Shown here piece by piece: positions 50,961-59,513 of a stretch of DNA of 59,544 nt. Numbering within the stretch: the stretch's first letter is position 1; the number at the start of each line of letters is the position of its first letter. The stretch spans positions 1 to 59,544 of the forward strand of contig DATGMD010000081.1 of NCBI GenBank assembly GCA_035293805.1, in the 5' to 3' direction. Source of the stretch: JAJPHF01 sp035293805 (GTDB lineage: Bacteria > Chloroflexota > UBA6077 > JAJPHF01). The notes beneath the pieces were generated by a model, which had not been told where the DNA came from, did not search any database, and saw nothing but the letters and a program-made list of their open reading frames with translations. Both the position numbers and the translations under genes were made by a program.

Positions 50961-52346
50961 TCACCGGTGAGGCGCGCGGCTAGACGGGGTCGGCGCTTCG
51001 GCCGCCAGGGCGCGCTCGACCTCGTCCCGACGGCCGCGCCACCAGGCCACCAGGCCGACGATCGCCAGACCGGCGACGAGCAGCATTACGGGATCGGCCT
51101 CTGGGACGATGGGGACCTCCGCCAGCGGCCCTGGCCGCACCCCGACGTTGGCCGCGAGCGGCGGGCCGGCCGCGAGCGGCGGGAGCGGGCCAGTGGCGAA
51201 TGGCCCGCCGAGCAGCGGCGCTGCGGCGATCGGGCCGGGGCCAGCCGGCCCGGTGGGCAGCAACGGCGGCAGGGCGCTGGCGACGAGCGCCAGGTTGGCC
51301 CCGCTGCCGGTGATGGTGCCGACGGCAGTGAGGGCGGTCGTGAAGACGACCGTGACGGTCGAGCCCTGCAGCGCGTTACCGACCGTCGTACCGGTGCAGG
51401 TCACACTACTCGCCCCGCTGGCGATGGCATTGCAGGTGATCCCTTCCAGCCCCGCCGTCGTGGTGAACACCGCCGTTGGCACGATCCCCGTGGCAACCCC
51501 GCTGGGGATTGTCGCCGTGAGCGACCAGGTGATGCTGGCCGTCACGGTACCCGAGCCGGTCACGGAGCCACTGACGGTGCAGGTGGCGCTGACGACCGTC
51601 GCACAGGGGACACCCGCCTGTCCGCTGCGTGTGACTGGCGTGAGCGCCGTGGAAAGCGGCACGCTGGTCGTCGTGGCCGTCGCGCCCAGGTTCACTACGC
51701 CGGCCACGTCAGACGTGGCGCCGCCGACCAGCGGGAAGCGGACCGTGACCGTCGCGTTCTGGAGTGGGCTGCCGACGGCCATGCCCGTGCAGGTGGTCTG
51801 CAGCGCTGCCGTGACGGCGCCGCACTGGAACGCTTCGACCGTGTAGGTCGTCGGGACGAACAGCGCCGGGTAGCCGCCGGCGAGCGCATTTGCCGGCCCC
51901 GTGGCGACGAGGGTAAAGCTTGTCGGCCCTGTGCTCGTGCTCATGGCGCTCGTGATCGTGAAGGTGCCGCTTACGCTGCCCGTCGCCGTGCAGGTCTGCC
52001 CGACGCCGCTGGCGCAGGCGACGCCCGCGATGCCGCTGCTCGTCGGCACGTTCTGTGTGGTCGGCACGATGCCCGTCCCGCCGATGGGAGTGCCGGTCGC
52101 CACCGGCGTGGTCGTCGCGGTCGCGGTGGCGGTGGCGGTCAGCGTAGGCGTAGACGTGCCCGTCGTCTGACCGACGACGCTGCTGAAGCTGAAGTGAGGC
52201 CGCGGCCCGTCGGCGACTGCGCGGGCTGCCCCGAGCGCCGGCGGCTGCTGGGCGCCCAGTGCGGCGGGCGGCGCCGCGAGCGGGCCGCTTAGCGGGGCGA
52301 GCAACAGGAGCACGCCCATCGACCAGTACAGGAGTCGTTCGCGCAT
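50961..52346 (-). CDS. Surface protein with Thr/Ser-rich beta repeats and PEP-CTERM-like tail
   Basis: A 461-residue product with a signal peptide (RERLLYWSMGVLLLL...). Thr/Ala/Val-rich tracts follow, with repeated beta-sandwich-like modules whose Cys pairs recur (GVACASGVGQTC, GVPCATVVSATC, GITCNAIASG). A C-terminal anchor has VPIVPEADPVMLLVAG, a transmembrane helix and WWRGRRDE. VPEAD-TM-Arg resembles PEP-CTERM sorting signals, but about 20 residues follow the basic cluster. ATG 52346 follows GGAGGGG. Probably displayed on the cell surface. Confidence 0.75.
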   Translation of the reverse strand: MRERLLYWSMGVLLLLAPLSGPLAAPPAALGAQQPPALGAARAVADGPRPHFSFSSVVGQTTGTSTPTLTATATATATTTPVATGTPIGGTGIVPTTQNVPTSSGIAGVACASGVGQTCTATGSVSGTFTITSAMSTSTGPTSFTLVATGPANALAGGYPALFVPTTYTVEAFQCGAVTAALQTTCTGMAVGSPLQNATVTVRFPLVGGATSDVAGVVNLGATATTTSVPLSTALTPVTRSGQAGVPCATVVSATCTVSGSVTGSGTVTASITWSLTATIPSGVATGIVPTAVFTTTAGLEGITCNAIASGASSVTCTGTTVGNALQGSTVTVVFTTALTAVGTITGSGANLALVASALPPLLPTGPAGPGPIAAAPLLGGPFATGPLPPLAAGPPLAANVGVRPGPLAEVPIVPEADPVMLLVAGLAIVGLVAWWRGRRDEVERALAAEAPTPSSRAPHR

Positions 52347-52452
52347 GGCTGGTCCCCTCCATCCCATTCGCCAGCGAGTAGGTGCGGTCGCGTTCTCTGT
52401 GGTAATCGCCCCGTTCCACGGTACGGTTGGCGGGCGCCGGCCGGCATCGCGC

Positions 52453-52539
52453 ATCACGGTGATCCGGCCCTACGCGCTTCGGGTCATCAGGCAATGACCC
52501 GAAGCAGTCGGCCTCCTCTTACCCATTCGGGTGATCGCG
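52453..52539. promoter_or_regulatory. Palindrome cluster upstream of surface-protein gene
   Basis: Three dyads lie here: ATCACGGTGAT (52453-52463); GCTTCGGGTCAT...ATGACCCGAAGC, a perfect 12-bp stem (52476-52505); and TTACCCATTCGGGTGA (52519-52534), followed by TCGCG. The last is nearly repeated at 57245-57265. These are candidate sites for a NarL/FixJ-type regulator. The 12-bp stem could instead terminate the adaptor operon ending at 52772. Confidence 0.6.
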
Positions 52540-52771
52540 ACGGGCCGTGGGGAGCAGGAACGATCGTCCGCGCGATCGTACGCCCGACACGCGCTTGAGC
52601 AGCTCCGGCGGGCGTCGGTGGCGCGGCGGGGCGGCTCACTGGCGCCCGGCGACGCGTCGCGTAGGACGGCGCCGCCTTCGGACCCGGCCTTCAGTGCGGA
52701 GGCGGCGAGCCGACCCGCCACGCGCCCCGCTCGCCTGCGCCATGCGGCGCCGGTGGCGTCGTGGCCGCGCG

Positions 52772-53539
52772 TCAGGGCGCGGGCGACGGGCCCGCGAGCG
52801 CGGCGCCGGGGCCGGGCGCGAGTGAGGCGGCCGAGGTTAGGGGGCCGCCGACGATCTCGATGGTGCCGGCCAGCAGCTCGTCGTCCTGTGGCTCACCGCG
52901 CACGACGACGAGCTGCCCTGGCGCGATCTCGGCGCGCTCGGCCGGCACCTGCTTCTGCACGCGGGTCGTGGGCGCGAGCCGTACCCGTTGCGGCCCCTCG
53001 GCCGTCATTAGCGTAACGGTGTCGCCGTCGACACTGGTCACCAGCGCGGGCGCTGGCGCGGCTGCCGCGGGGTCGGGCACACCGCTGGGCGGTGTGCCCG
53101 ACCGGCCACCGACCGTGGCCGCCCCGGCCGCGCCGGCGGCAACCGGCGGAAGCGCCGCGCCCGGCATGCCGGCGGGAAGCGGCGGGACAGCCGCGCCCGC
53201 CGGCATGCCGGGGAAGGGAGGGGCGCCCCCGATCCCCAGCGTGCCGGCGCCGGGCGGCAGGCTACCGACGGGGGCGGTGCCCGGACCGCCCGGCACGTCG
53301 CCCCCGGCACCACTCGGCAGCGTGGTGACCAGTGGAGGCGGCGCCGGCCGCGACGCTGTGGTCAGGTGCGCGGCGGCCCCGCCCAGCGCCAGGCCGCCGA
53401 TGACGATGCCGAGGGTGATCAGCAGCGAGGGCCGCCGGCGACGAGCCCTCCGCGCGCCTCCGTGCCCGGTCAACGCGCCGCCGGGCGGCGTGCCGGTTGG
53501 GCAGTCGCCCGGATGAACTCGCCCAGCCGCCGGACCCAC
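52772..53539 (-). CDS. Membrane-anchored DUF5666-like protein
   Basis: A product of about 255 residues. A basic stretch (RRARRRRP) and one transmembrane helix (LLITLGIVIGGLALGG) precede a Pro/Gly/Ala linker of about 90 residues. A DUF5666-like beta domain follows (VTSVDGDTVTLMTAEGPQRV, then IAPGQLVVVRGEP). Start is uncertain: GTG 53539 was chosen; GTG 53557 overlaps the previous stop. It is the last gene of the adaptor operon, so it may work with the exporter. Similar domain at 19000. Confidence 0.65.
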   Translation of the reverse strand: MGPAAGRVHPGDCPTGTPPGGALTGHGGARRARRRRPSLLITLGIVIGGLALGGAAAHLTTASRPAPPPLVTTLPSGAGGDVPGGPGTAPVGSLPPGAGTLGIGGAPPFPGMPAGAAVPPLPAGMPGAALPPVAAGAAGAATVGGRSGTPPSGVPDPAAAAPAPALVTSVDGDTVTLMTAEGPQRVRLAPTTRVQKQVPAERAEIAPGQLVVVRGEPQDDELLAGTIEIVGGPLTSAASLAPGPGAALAGPSPAP

Positions 53540-53546
53540 ACCGCGC

Positions 53547-56474
53547 TCACCGACCACCCGGCCCGCCAGGGGCACGCCCCGCGCCCCCCACCGGCATCCC
53601 GCCCGGGGACGGCATGCCGCCCCCGGGCGGGCCCATGCCGGGCGGGGGCAGTCCGCCCGGGGGCGGCCCCATCCCGGGGGGCGGCACACCACCCGGCGGC
53701 ATCCCGCTCGGAATAGACGAGGCCCCGGCCGTCTGGCCAGGCTCGATCCGCGCCACGACAACCGAGTCGCCCTCCGCCAGCCCGCTCGTGATCGCGGTGT
53801 TCGTCTCATCCGACACGCCGGGCTGAACCGGCCGCGTCTCGGTCGCACCCTCGGCGGTAAGCACGTCGACCACCGCAATCGGGCCCTGCTGCCGAATCGC
53901 CCGGCTCGGCACCAACAGCGCGTCGGATTGCTGCGCCACGATCACGTTCGCCACCGCCGTCATCCCAGGCAGCACGCCCGCGCCCTCGTCTAGCGCGATC
54001 AGCACCGGATAGCTGGTCACCCCCGACGAGGTAGCGGGGAGCGGGGCGCGTGCCGCCACGTGGCCGCGAGCCTGCTGGCCGGGCAGCCCGTCAAACGTGA
54101 GCTGGACCGTCTGCCCCACCTGCACGCGGGCGATGTCCGTCTCGTCCACGCTCACTTCTACGTGCAACGTGTCCGGATCGACCAGGGTGATCCCCCCGCC
54201 GCCCCCGCTCGTGCCGGCGGTCGCGCTGCTCGCGCTGGTGCCGGAGCTGCTACTGGAGCTGCCGCTGCCGCTCGCCCCGCCGCCACCGCCGCCCGCCTGC
54301 TCGCCGACGTTGTAGCCGACCTGGCTGACGACGCCCGCGTAGGGCGCCGTGAGCACGGCATTGTCCCGGTTGAACTGGGCCGTGGCGACCTGCGCGCGGG
54401 CCTGCTCGACGGCCGCCACCTGGGCGGCCAGGTCCTCGTCGGTGTAGGGCCGCTCCTTGAGCGCCGCCTCGGCGCGCGCTTGCTCGATCGCCAGCCGCTG
54501 CTGCTCCACCGCGGCCGCGCTCGCCGGCTGCTGCTTGAGCGCTAGCTGCGCCTCCGCCTGGCGCACCGCCTCGCGCTGCGCCGCCAGGTCGTCCGCGGTG
54601 TTCGGCTGCTGCTTGAGCGCCAGCTGCTGCTCGGCCTGGTGCACTGCGGCCTCCGCCAGGGCGACGTCCTCCGGTTCGGGGCCAGCCAGCGTCTGGTCGA
54701 GCTTCGCCTGGGCCGCCGCCAGCCCGGCCCGGGCGTTGTCCACGCTGCTCTGCGCGGCGGCCAGGTCTTCCGGCTTCGGCTGGGCGCGCACGTCGGCCAG
54801 CTTCGCGGCGGCGCTCTGCACGCCCACGTGCGCCGCATCCACGGCACCCCGTGCGCTCTCCACGTCCTCGGGCCGCGGGTGGCGCAACTCGTCCAGCTTC
54901 GCCACCGCGCTCTGGTACGTGTTCCGCGCCTGATCGAGGGCCGACTGCGCGGCGGCCAGATCAGCCGGACTGGGATTGAGGAGAGCGCCGAGCTTGGCGC
55001 GCGCGCTCGCTACCTGCGCCAGCGCCGATGTTACGCTCGCCTGCGCGCCCGCGACGTCGTTCTGGCCGCCGCCGGTTTGGAGCGTTTGCAGGGAGGTCTG
55101 AGCGCGCAGCAGCGTAGCGGTCGCGCTGTTGACCGCCGCCTGAGCGTTCAGCACGTCTTGCGTGCTCGGCCCGGCGCTGGCGGTGGTCGTCGTCCCGAGG
55201 CTCGTCGGGCCGGTTCCACTCGTGGCGATCGCGCCGGCCGCGCCAGTGCTCGTGCCGCCTGTTGGCACGCCCGTAGTCGGAGCGCTAACGCTGCCGAGCC
55301 CATTGTTGCTGTAGGCTGTGTTGCCGGTGGTAGTGACCGTCGAATTCTGGAGCTGGCTCAAACGGAGCTGCGCCACCTGCACGTTCCGGGCGGCGGCCTG
55401 CACGTCTTCGCCTGCCGCCGCCACGTCGTTGGTGCTGACGCCGGGGCGGGCGCGGTTGAGCGTGCTCTGTGCCGAGCGAAGTCCCGCCTGCGCCTGCGCT
55501 ACCGCCGCTTGCGCCGCCTGCAGGTCGCTGGTGGTGGGCTGCCGCAATTGCATGAGTTTGGCCTGAGCCGCGTCGTAGGCCGACTGCGCGTTGTCGACCG
55601 CCACCTGCGCGGCGATGAGGTCGGCATTGGACGGGTGGAGCAGCGCGTCGAGCTTGGCCTGCGCGCTCTGCTCGTTGGCCCGCGCCGTGGCGAGCGCCGC
55701 AAGCGCCGCCTGCACGTCCGCGTCGGTCGGGCCGGCCTGCACTTGCGCCAGCTTCGCCTCGGCGCTCTGCAAGGTTGCCCGCGCCTGGTCCACCGCCGTG
55801 CGCGCGGCCGCCACGTCGGCCGGCAGCGGGCCGTTCTGAGTCTGCTGCAGCTTCGCGCGGGCGCTGTCGAGCGTTGCCTGGGCGGCCGCCAGCTCCTCGG
55901 GCCGACCCTGCGCCTCCAGGCCGCGCAGCTTGGCGCGGGCGCTGTCGAGCGCCGCCTGCGCCACGGTAACATCCTCCGCGCGGGGGGTGGCGAGGTCGCG
56001 CAGCTTGGCCTCCGCCTGGGCGAGCTGTAGCTGTGCGACTCGCACGTCCTCCGGTCGGGCGCCTTTCAGGATCGTCTGGAGCTTTGCCTCGGCCTGGGCC
56101 TGCGCCGCCTGGGCCTGGCGCAGCGTGTTGTCTAGCTCCGTCGTATCCAGCTGCGCAAGCGGCTGGCCAGCCGCTACCCGGTCACCCACCCTCACCAGTA
56201 CCTCGGCGACCCGGCCGCTGGCAGCAAATGTGAGCTTCGTGCTCGTGTCGGTCACGGCCGAGCCAGCGGCGCTCACCGTCGCCACCACGGGCCCGCGGCT
56301 GACGCGCACTACCTGAATCTCGCCCGGCTGTTGGGCCGTGAGGCGCAAGTAGGCGGCATAGCCGAGCGCGCCGCTCACAAGCAGCGCGCCGAGCAGCCCC
56401 GCGAGCTGCGGCCAGCCAACGCTCCCCGAGGCGCGCGGGAGCGCCCGCGCGCGGCCCGTGTACGGTGTGCTCAT
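53547..56474 (-). CDS. Giant HlyD/RND-type efflux adaptor (membrane fusion protein)
   Basis: A 975-residue adaptor, about twice the usual size. It has an N-terminal membrane anchor (about 22-45) and a lipoyl-like half (KLTFAASGRVAEVLVRVGDR at about 82). About 600 residues of Ala/Gln/Asp-rich coiled coil follow, built of more than a dozen units of about 33-40 residues (P-x-x-x-D-x-x-A-A-Q...A-x-A-K-L), broken once near 390-450 by Ser/Thr/Gly sequence. The second lipoyl half (NRDNAVLTAPYAGVVSQVGY), beta-barrel (VDPDTLHVEVSVDETDIARV) and a Met/Pro/Gly tail complete it. No ABC or RND pump gene is present. Start ATG 56474 lies 5 bp after the previous stop. Confidence 0.9.
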   Translation of the reverse strand: MSTPYTGRARALPRASGSVGWPQLAGLLGALLVSGALGYAAYLRLTAQQPGEIQVVRVSRGPVVATVSAAGSAVTDTSTKLTFAASGRVAEVLVRVGDRVAAGQPLAQLDTTELDNTLRQAQAAQAQAEAKLQTILKGARPEDVRVAQLQLAQAEAKLRDLATPRAEDVTVAQAALDSARAKLRGLEAQGRPEELAAAQATLDSARAKLQQTQNGPLPADVAAARTAVDQARATLQSAEAKLAQVQAGPTDADVQAALAALATARANEQSAQAKLDALLHPSNADLIAAQVAVDNAQSAYDAAQAKLMQLRQPTTSDLQAAQAAVAQAQAGLRSAQSTLNRARPGVSTNDVAAAGEDVQAAARNVQVAQLRLSQLQNSTVTTTGNTAYSNNGLGSVSAPTTGVPTGGTSTGAAGAIATSGTGPTSLGTTTTASAGPSTQDVLNAQAAVNSATATLLRAQTSLQTLQTGGGQNDVAGAQASVTSALAQVASARAKLGALLNPSPADLAAAQSALDQARNTYQSAVAKLDELRHPRPEDVESARGAVDAAHVGVQSAAAKLADVRAQPKPEDLAAAQSSVDNARAGLAAAQAKLDQTLAGPEPEDVALAEAAVHQAEQQLALKQQPNTADDLAAQREAVRQAEAQLALKQQPASAAAVEQQRLAIEQARAEAALKERPYTDEDLAAQVAAVEQARAQVATAQFNRDNAVLTAPYAGVVSQVGYNVGEQAGGGGGGASGSGSSSSSSGTSASSATAGTSGGGGGITLVDPDTLHVEVSVDETDIARVQVGQTVQLTFDGLPGQQARGHVAARAPLPATSSGVTSYPVLIALDEGAGVLPGMTAVANVIVAQQSDALLVPSRAIRQQGPIAVVDVLTAEGATETRPVQPGVSDETNTAITSGLAEGDSVVVARIEPGQTAGASSIPSGMPPGGVPPPGMGPPPGGLPPPGMGPPGGGMPSPGGMPVGGAGRAPGGPGGR

Positions 56475-56479
56475 CGGGG

Positions 56480-57022
56480 CTACCGCTCCGGCCCGCCCGG
56501 CGGGGGCGGTGGGCAGCCCGGCGGGGGGCCGGCGGGTGGCGCCGTGGTTACCATCTGGAGCGCGAACTGCTGGCTGTGCTGCAGCGTCGTGTTGGCGTCA
56601 TCCTGGGAGATACGCCCGGCCGCGACTTCGCCGCTTAGCCAGTCCGTGGCGCTTTTCGTCATCGTCTGCACCAGCGTCGTCAGGTCGATGCCGCGCGCCC
56701 CGGCGATGTCGCCCAGGCTGTGGCCGGCCTGCGCTTGGCTCATCATCTGGTCCGGGCTGATGCCGAGCAGGTCGAATGCCGCCTGCATGGCTGCCTGGTT
56801 GGCATGTACGTCGGTCTCGGCCGGCGGCGGGGCGCCCGGCGGTAGCCCAGGGGGCGGGGCGCCCGGCGGTGGGCCGGGCGGCGGGCCCCCGGCGCTCATC
56901 CCGGGCGGGGGCGGCGGACAGCCGCCCGGCGGCCCCTGCTGTGCGAACGCGCCGCTCGCATACAGCGCGAGCGCCAAGCTCGCGCTCGCCGCTCCTAGCC
57001 CGAGTCTCTGGCGTAGTCCCAC
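56480..57022 (-). CDS. Secreted Pro-rich protein with LysM-like/DUF2680-like helical core
   Basis: A 180-residue product with a signal peptide (LGAASASLALALYASGAFAQ) and Pro/Gly-rich segments at both ends. The helical core DLLGISPDQMMSQAQAGHSL, GDIAGARGIDLTTLVQTM and the later GEVAAGRISQDDANTTLQ recall short helical modules in other secreted proteins. GTG 57022 follows GGAAGGGATCAGGAAAC. First gene of a three-gene operon with the giant adaptor, only 5 bp ahead of it. Confidence 0.7.
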   Translation of the reverse strand: MGLRQRLGLGAASASLALALYASGAFAQQGPPGGCPPPPPGMSAGGPPPGPPPGAPPPGLPPGAPPPAETDVHANQAAMQAAFDLLGISPDQMMSQAQAGHSLGDIAGARGIDLTTLVQTMTKSATDWLSGEVAAGRISQDDANTTLQHSQQFALQMVTTAPPAGPPPGCPPPPPGGPER

Positions 57023-57221
57023 GTTTCCTGATCCCTTCCTCGCCCTTGTGGCGTGTGCTGTAGTCTTGCGCCCGCGTCGAGCGGCCAGGCGCGATGCGAG
57101 GGCGTTCTCATCACGCCCGATTTCGGCCGCCGGGGGCCACCCGTGTCGCTTCCGCGGCACAGGACCAAGCGTACGGGGCCGCCGCGGGGCCGGGCATCGG
57201 GCAGGGGGGTGACTCGGCCGT

Positions 57222-57265
57222 CGTCACTTTGGGTAGCGCGCTGATTACCCAAAAGGGTGACCGCG
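57222..57265. promoter_or_regulatory. Operator candidate between adaptor operon and histidine kinase gene
   Basis: TTACCCAAAAGGGTGA (57245-57260), then CCGCG, matches the site at 52519-52539 in all but four of 21 bases. A third half-site, TTTGGGTA, lies just upstream in inverse sense, giving TTTGGGTA...TACCCAAA. TACCC half-sites resemble the heptamers bound by NarL-type regulators. Located between divergent start codons at 57022 and 57343. Confidence 0.6.
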
Positions 57266-57342
57266 CTTGACCCGGGCGGAGGATGGCGCCCGAGGCGCCT
57301 TGCGCTACCATATGGGGATGGGGAACGGGAAGGAGTGGGCGA

Positions 57343-58887
57343 GTGACCGAGCACGTCGCGCGGCTGCAAGACGCGATCACCGACGAGGGACAGCGCCGGG
57401 CGGCCTTGCTGCTGCGGACGTTGCCCGCGTTGCTCATCCCAGCCGCGGCGGCGCTGGGCATGTTCGTGGTGCTCCGCCTGACGCAAGGCGAGCCGCCACC
57501 TCCGGCGCCCGGGATGCCCGCGCCGCCCGGCGCCCCGCCGTCGGCCCTGCCGATGCTGCTCGGGCAGTTCGCGCTGCCGCTGCTGCTGTCCGCGGCGCTG
57601 CTCCTGCTGGTGCGCGCGGGACGCACGACTGCCCCGGCCCTCGTGCTGGTCGGCACCTGGACGCTGATTTACACGCTGGGGGCGCTCAGCAGCGGGGTTA
57701 TGAGCTTCTGGCCTGCGTCGCTGGTCGTGCCTATCTGCGCCGCGGCGCTGCTGCTCAGCAGTCGCGCGGGCATGGGTATCGCCGCGCTCGCCACGCTCCT
57801 CGTCGCGGGCAGTGCCTGGCTGGAGATCCAGGGGTTGCGCGTGCCCTGGGACCTGGGGCCTCTGTTCGGCGGGCCAGGCCGGCCCCCGCCACCGCCCGCG
57901 ATGGTCCCGCCGCCCCCCGGGCTCCCCTTCCCCCCGCAGCCGCCACCGGGCCTGCCGCTGCTCGCGATCGGCTACTGGGTCGGCCTGTTCTGGACGGTCG
58001 CCGTGCTCACCTCGCTGCTGGCGGGGAGCTTGCAGCGCGCCCTCCAGCAGAGCCGCGCCCACGCCCACGCGCTCAGCCAGTTGAGCGCGGAGCTAGAGGA
58101 CCGCGTGGCGGCGCAAACGGCGGAGCTATTGCACCAGGAGCGCGAGGCGGCCACGCTGGAGGAGCGTGCGCGGCTAGCCCGCGACATCCACGACGCGCTG
58201 GCCCAGAACCTCACCGGGATCATCGTCCAGTTGGGTGCCGTCCAGCGGGCGCGAAGCGTGGCGCCGGGGGAGGTGGACGAGCACCTCGACCTGGCGCAGC
58301 GGATGGCGCGGGAGTCGCTGGCCGAGGCGCGGCGGTCGGTCTGGAACCTGCGCGCGCCGGCGCTGGCGCGGGGCGACCTGGGCGACGCGCTGCGCGGGCT
58401 GGTAGCGCGGCCGGTGAGCCCCGAGGCGACGGCGCGCTTCGCGCAAGTGGGCGAGCCCTGGCCCTTGCCACCTGCCGTCGAGGCGGCGCTCCTGCGCGTC
58501 TGCCAGGAGGCGCTGGCCAACGTGGCGAAGCACGCCCGCGCGACGGCGGTCGCCGTGACGCTCGAGTACAGCGCGACCGCCGTCCGGCTGGCCGTGCGCG
58601 ACAATGGCGTGGGGTTCGACGCGGCCGCGCTCCGCGAGCGTCCGAGCCACGCGGCCCCGTGGAGGGGCTTTGGCCTGCTCGGCATGCGCGAGCGCCTGGC
58701 AGCCCTGGGCGGCACACTGATCCTCAAGAGCGACGGCGGCGCCGAGGTCGTCGCCGCCGTGCCGCGGCCAGACACCGCGCGCGAGATGACCCGCGTGCCC
58801 GGCACGGGGCTGCCTACCACCGCGAGTACGACGGCCGCTGAGGACGAGCCTACGCCGACGCCGGCTGCCGCTGGGAGGCGCCCATGA
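57343..58887 (+). CDS. Sensor histidine kinase (NarL/DesK type, HisKA_3)
   Basis: The 514-residue product has several transmembrane helices in the first about 235 residues, interrupted by Pro-rich loops. A short coiled coil, the HisKA_3 dimerisation domain (ARLARDIHDALAQNLTGI, phosphoacceptor H283) and an HATPase_c domain (RVCQEALANVAKHARA, DNGVGFD, GFGLLGMRERL) follow. It senses an unknown envelope signal. GTG 57343 lies behind GGGAAGGAGTGGGCGA. Overlaps the regulator gene by ATGA, which makes the two a cognate pair. Confidence 0.93.
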   Translation: MTEHVARLQDAITDEGQRRAALLLRTLPALLIPAAAALGMFVVLRLTQGEPPPPAPGMPAPPGAPPSALPMLLGQFALPLLLSAALLLLVRAGRTTAPALVLVGTWTLIYTLGALSSGVMSFWPASLVVPICAAALLLSSRAGMGIAALATLLVAGSAWLEIQGLRVPWDLGPLFGGPGRPPPPPAMVPPPPGLPFPPQPPPGLPLLAIGYWVGLFWTVAVLTSLLAGSLQRALQQSRAHAHALSQLSAELEDRVAAQTAELLHQEREAATLEERARLARDIHDALAQNLTGIIVQLGAVQRARSVAPGEVDEHLDLAQRMARESLAEARRSVWNLRAPALARGDLGDALRGLVARPVSPEATARFAQVGEPWPLPPAVEAALLRVCQEALANVAKHARATAVAVTLEYSATAVRLAVRDNGVGFDAAALRERPSHAAPWRGFGLLGMRERLAALGGTLILKSDGGAEVVAAVPRPDTAREMTRVPGTGLPTTASTTAAEDEPTPTPAAAGRRP

Positions 58888-59513
58888 TTCGGCTCGTGGT
58901 CGTCGACGACCACCCGGTGGTACGGCAGGGGCTCACCGCCATGCTGCGGTGGGAGCCGGAGCTGGAGCTGGTCGGCGAGGCGGCGGATGGGCAGGAAGCG
59001 GTGCGGCTTATCCTGGACCAGCGGCCGGACGTCGTGCTGCTAGACCTGCGGCTGCCTGGCCTGAGCGGTGTGGAAGTGATGCGCCACGTGCGCCCCATGG
59101 CGCCAGAGGTGCGTTTCCTGATCCTAACGACCTACGATACCGAGTCGTACATCGCCCCCGCGCTGGCCGCCGGGGCCCGCGGTTACCTGCTCAAGGATGC
59201 GACGCTGGACGAGCTAATGCAGGGCATCCGCGCCGTGGTGCAGGGGCGGCCGGCGCTGGAGCCGGGCGTGGCCGCGCGCCTGCTGGACCGCATGGCGGAC
59301 GGCGCCGGCGCCGGCGACTTGTCGGAGCGCGAGTTGGAGGTGCTCCGGCTGCTGGCGGACGGCTCCAGCAACAAGAGCATCGCGCAGCGGCTGATCCTGT
59401 CCGAGAACACCGTAAAGGCACACATCAGCCACATCTTCAGCAAGCTAGGCGTGCAGAGCCGCACTGAGGCCGTGACGGTCGCGCTCCAGCGGGGCCTGGT
59501 GTCCCTGGACTGA
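58884..59513 (+). CDS. NarL/FixJ family response regulator
   Basis: A 209-residue regulator. The REC domain has VVVDDHPVVRQG, phosphoacceptor D54 (VVLLDLRLPG) and the switch residue Lys in YLLKDAT. The LuxR-type helix-turn-helix has LSERELEVLRLLADGSSNKS and SENTVKAHISHIFSKLGVQ. Expected to bind inverted heptamers. The operator candidates at 57222-57265 and 52519-52539 are the natural targets to test. Translationally coupled to its kinase. Confidence 0.95.
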   Translation: MIRLVVVDDHPVVRQGLTAMLRWEPELELVGEAADGQEAVRLILDQRPDVVLLDLRLPGLSGVEVMRHVRPMAPEVRFLILTTYDTESYIAPALAAGARGYLLKDATLDELMQGIRAVVQGRPALEPGVAARLLDRMADGAGAGDLSERELEVLRLLADGSSNKSIAQRLILSENTVKAHISHIFSKLGVQSRTEAVTVALQRGLVSLD

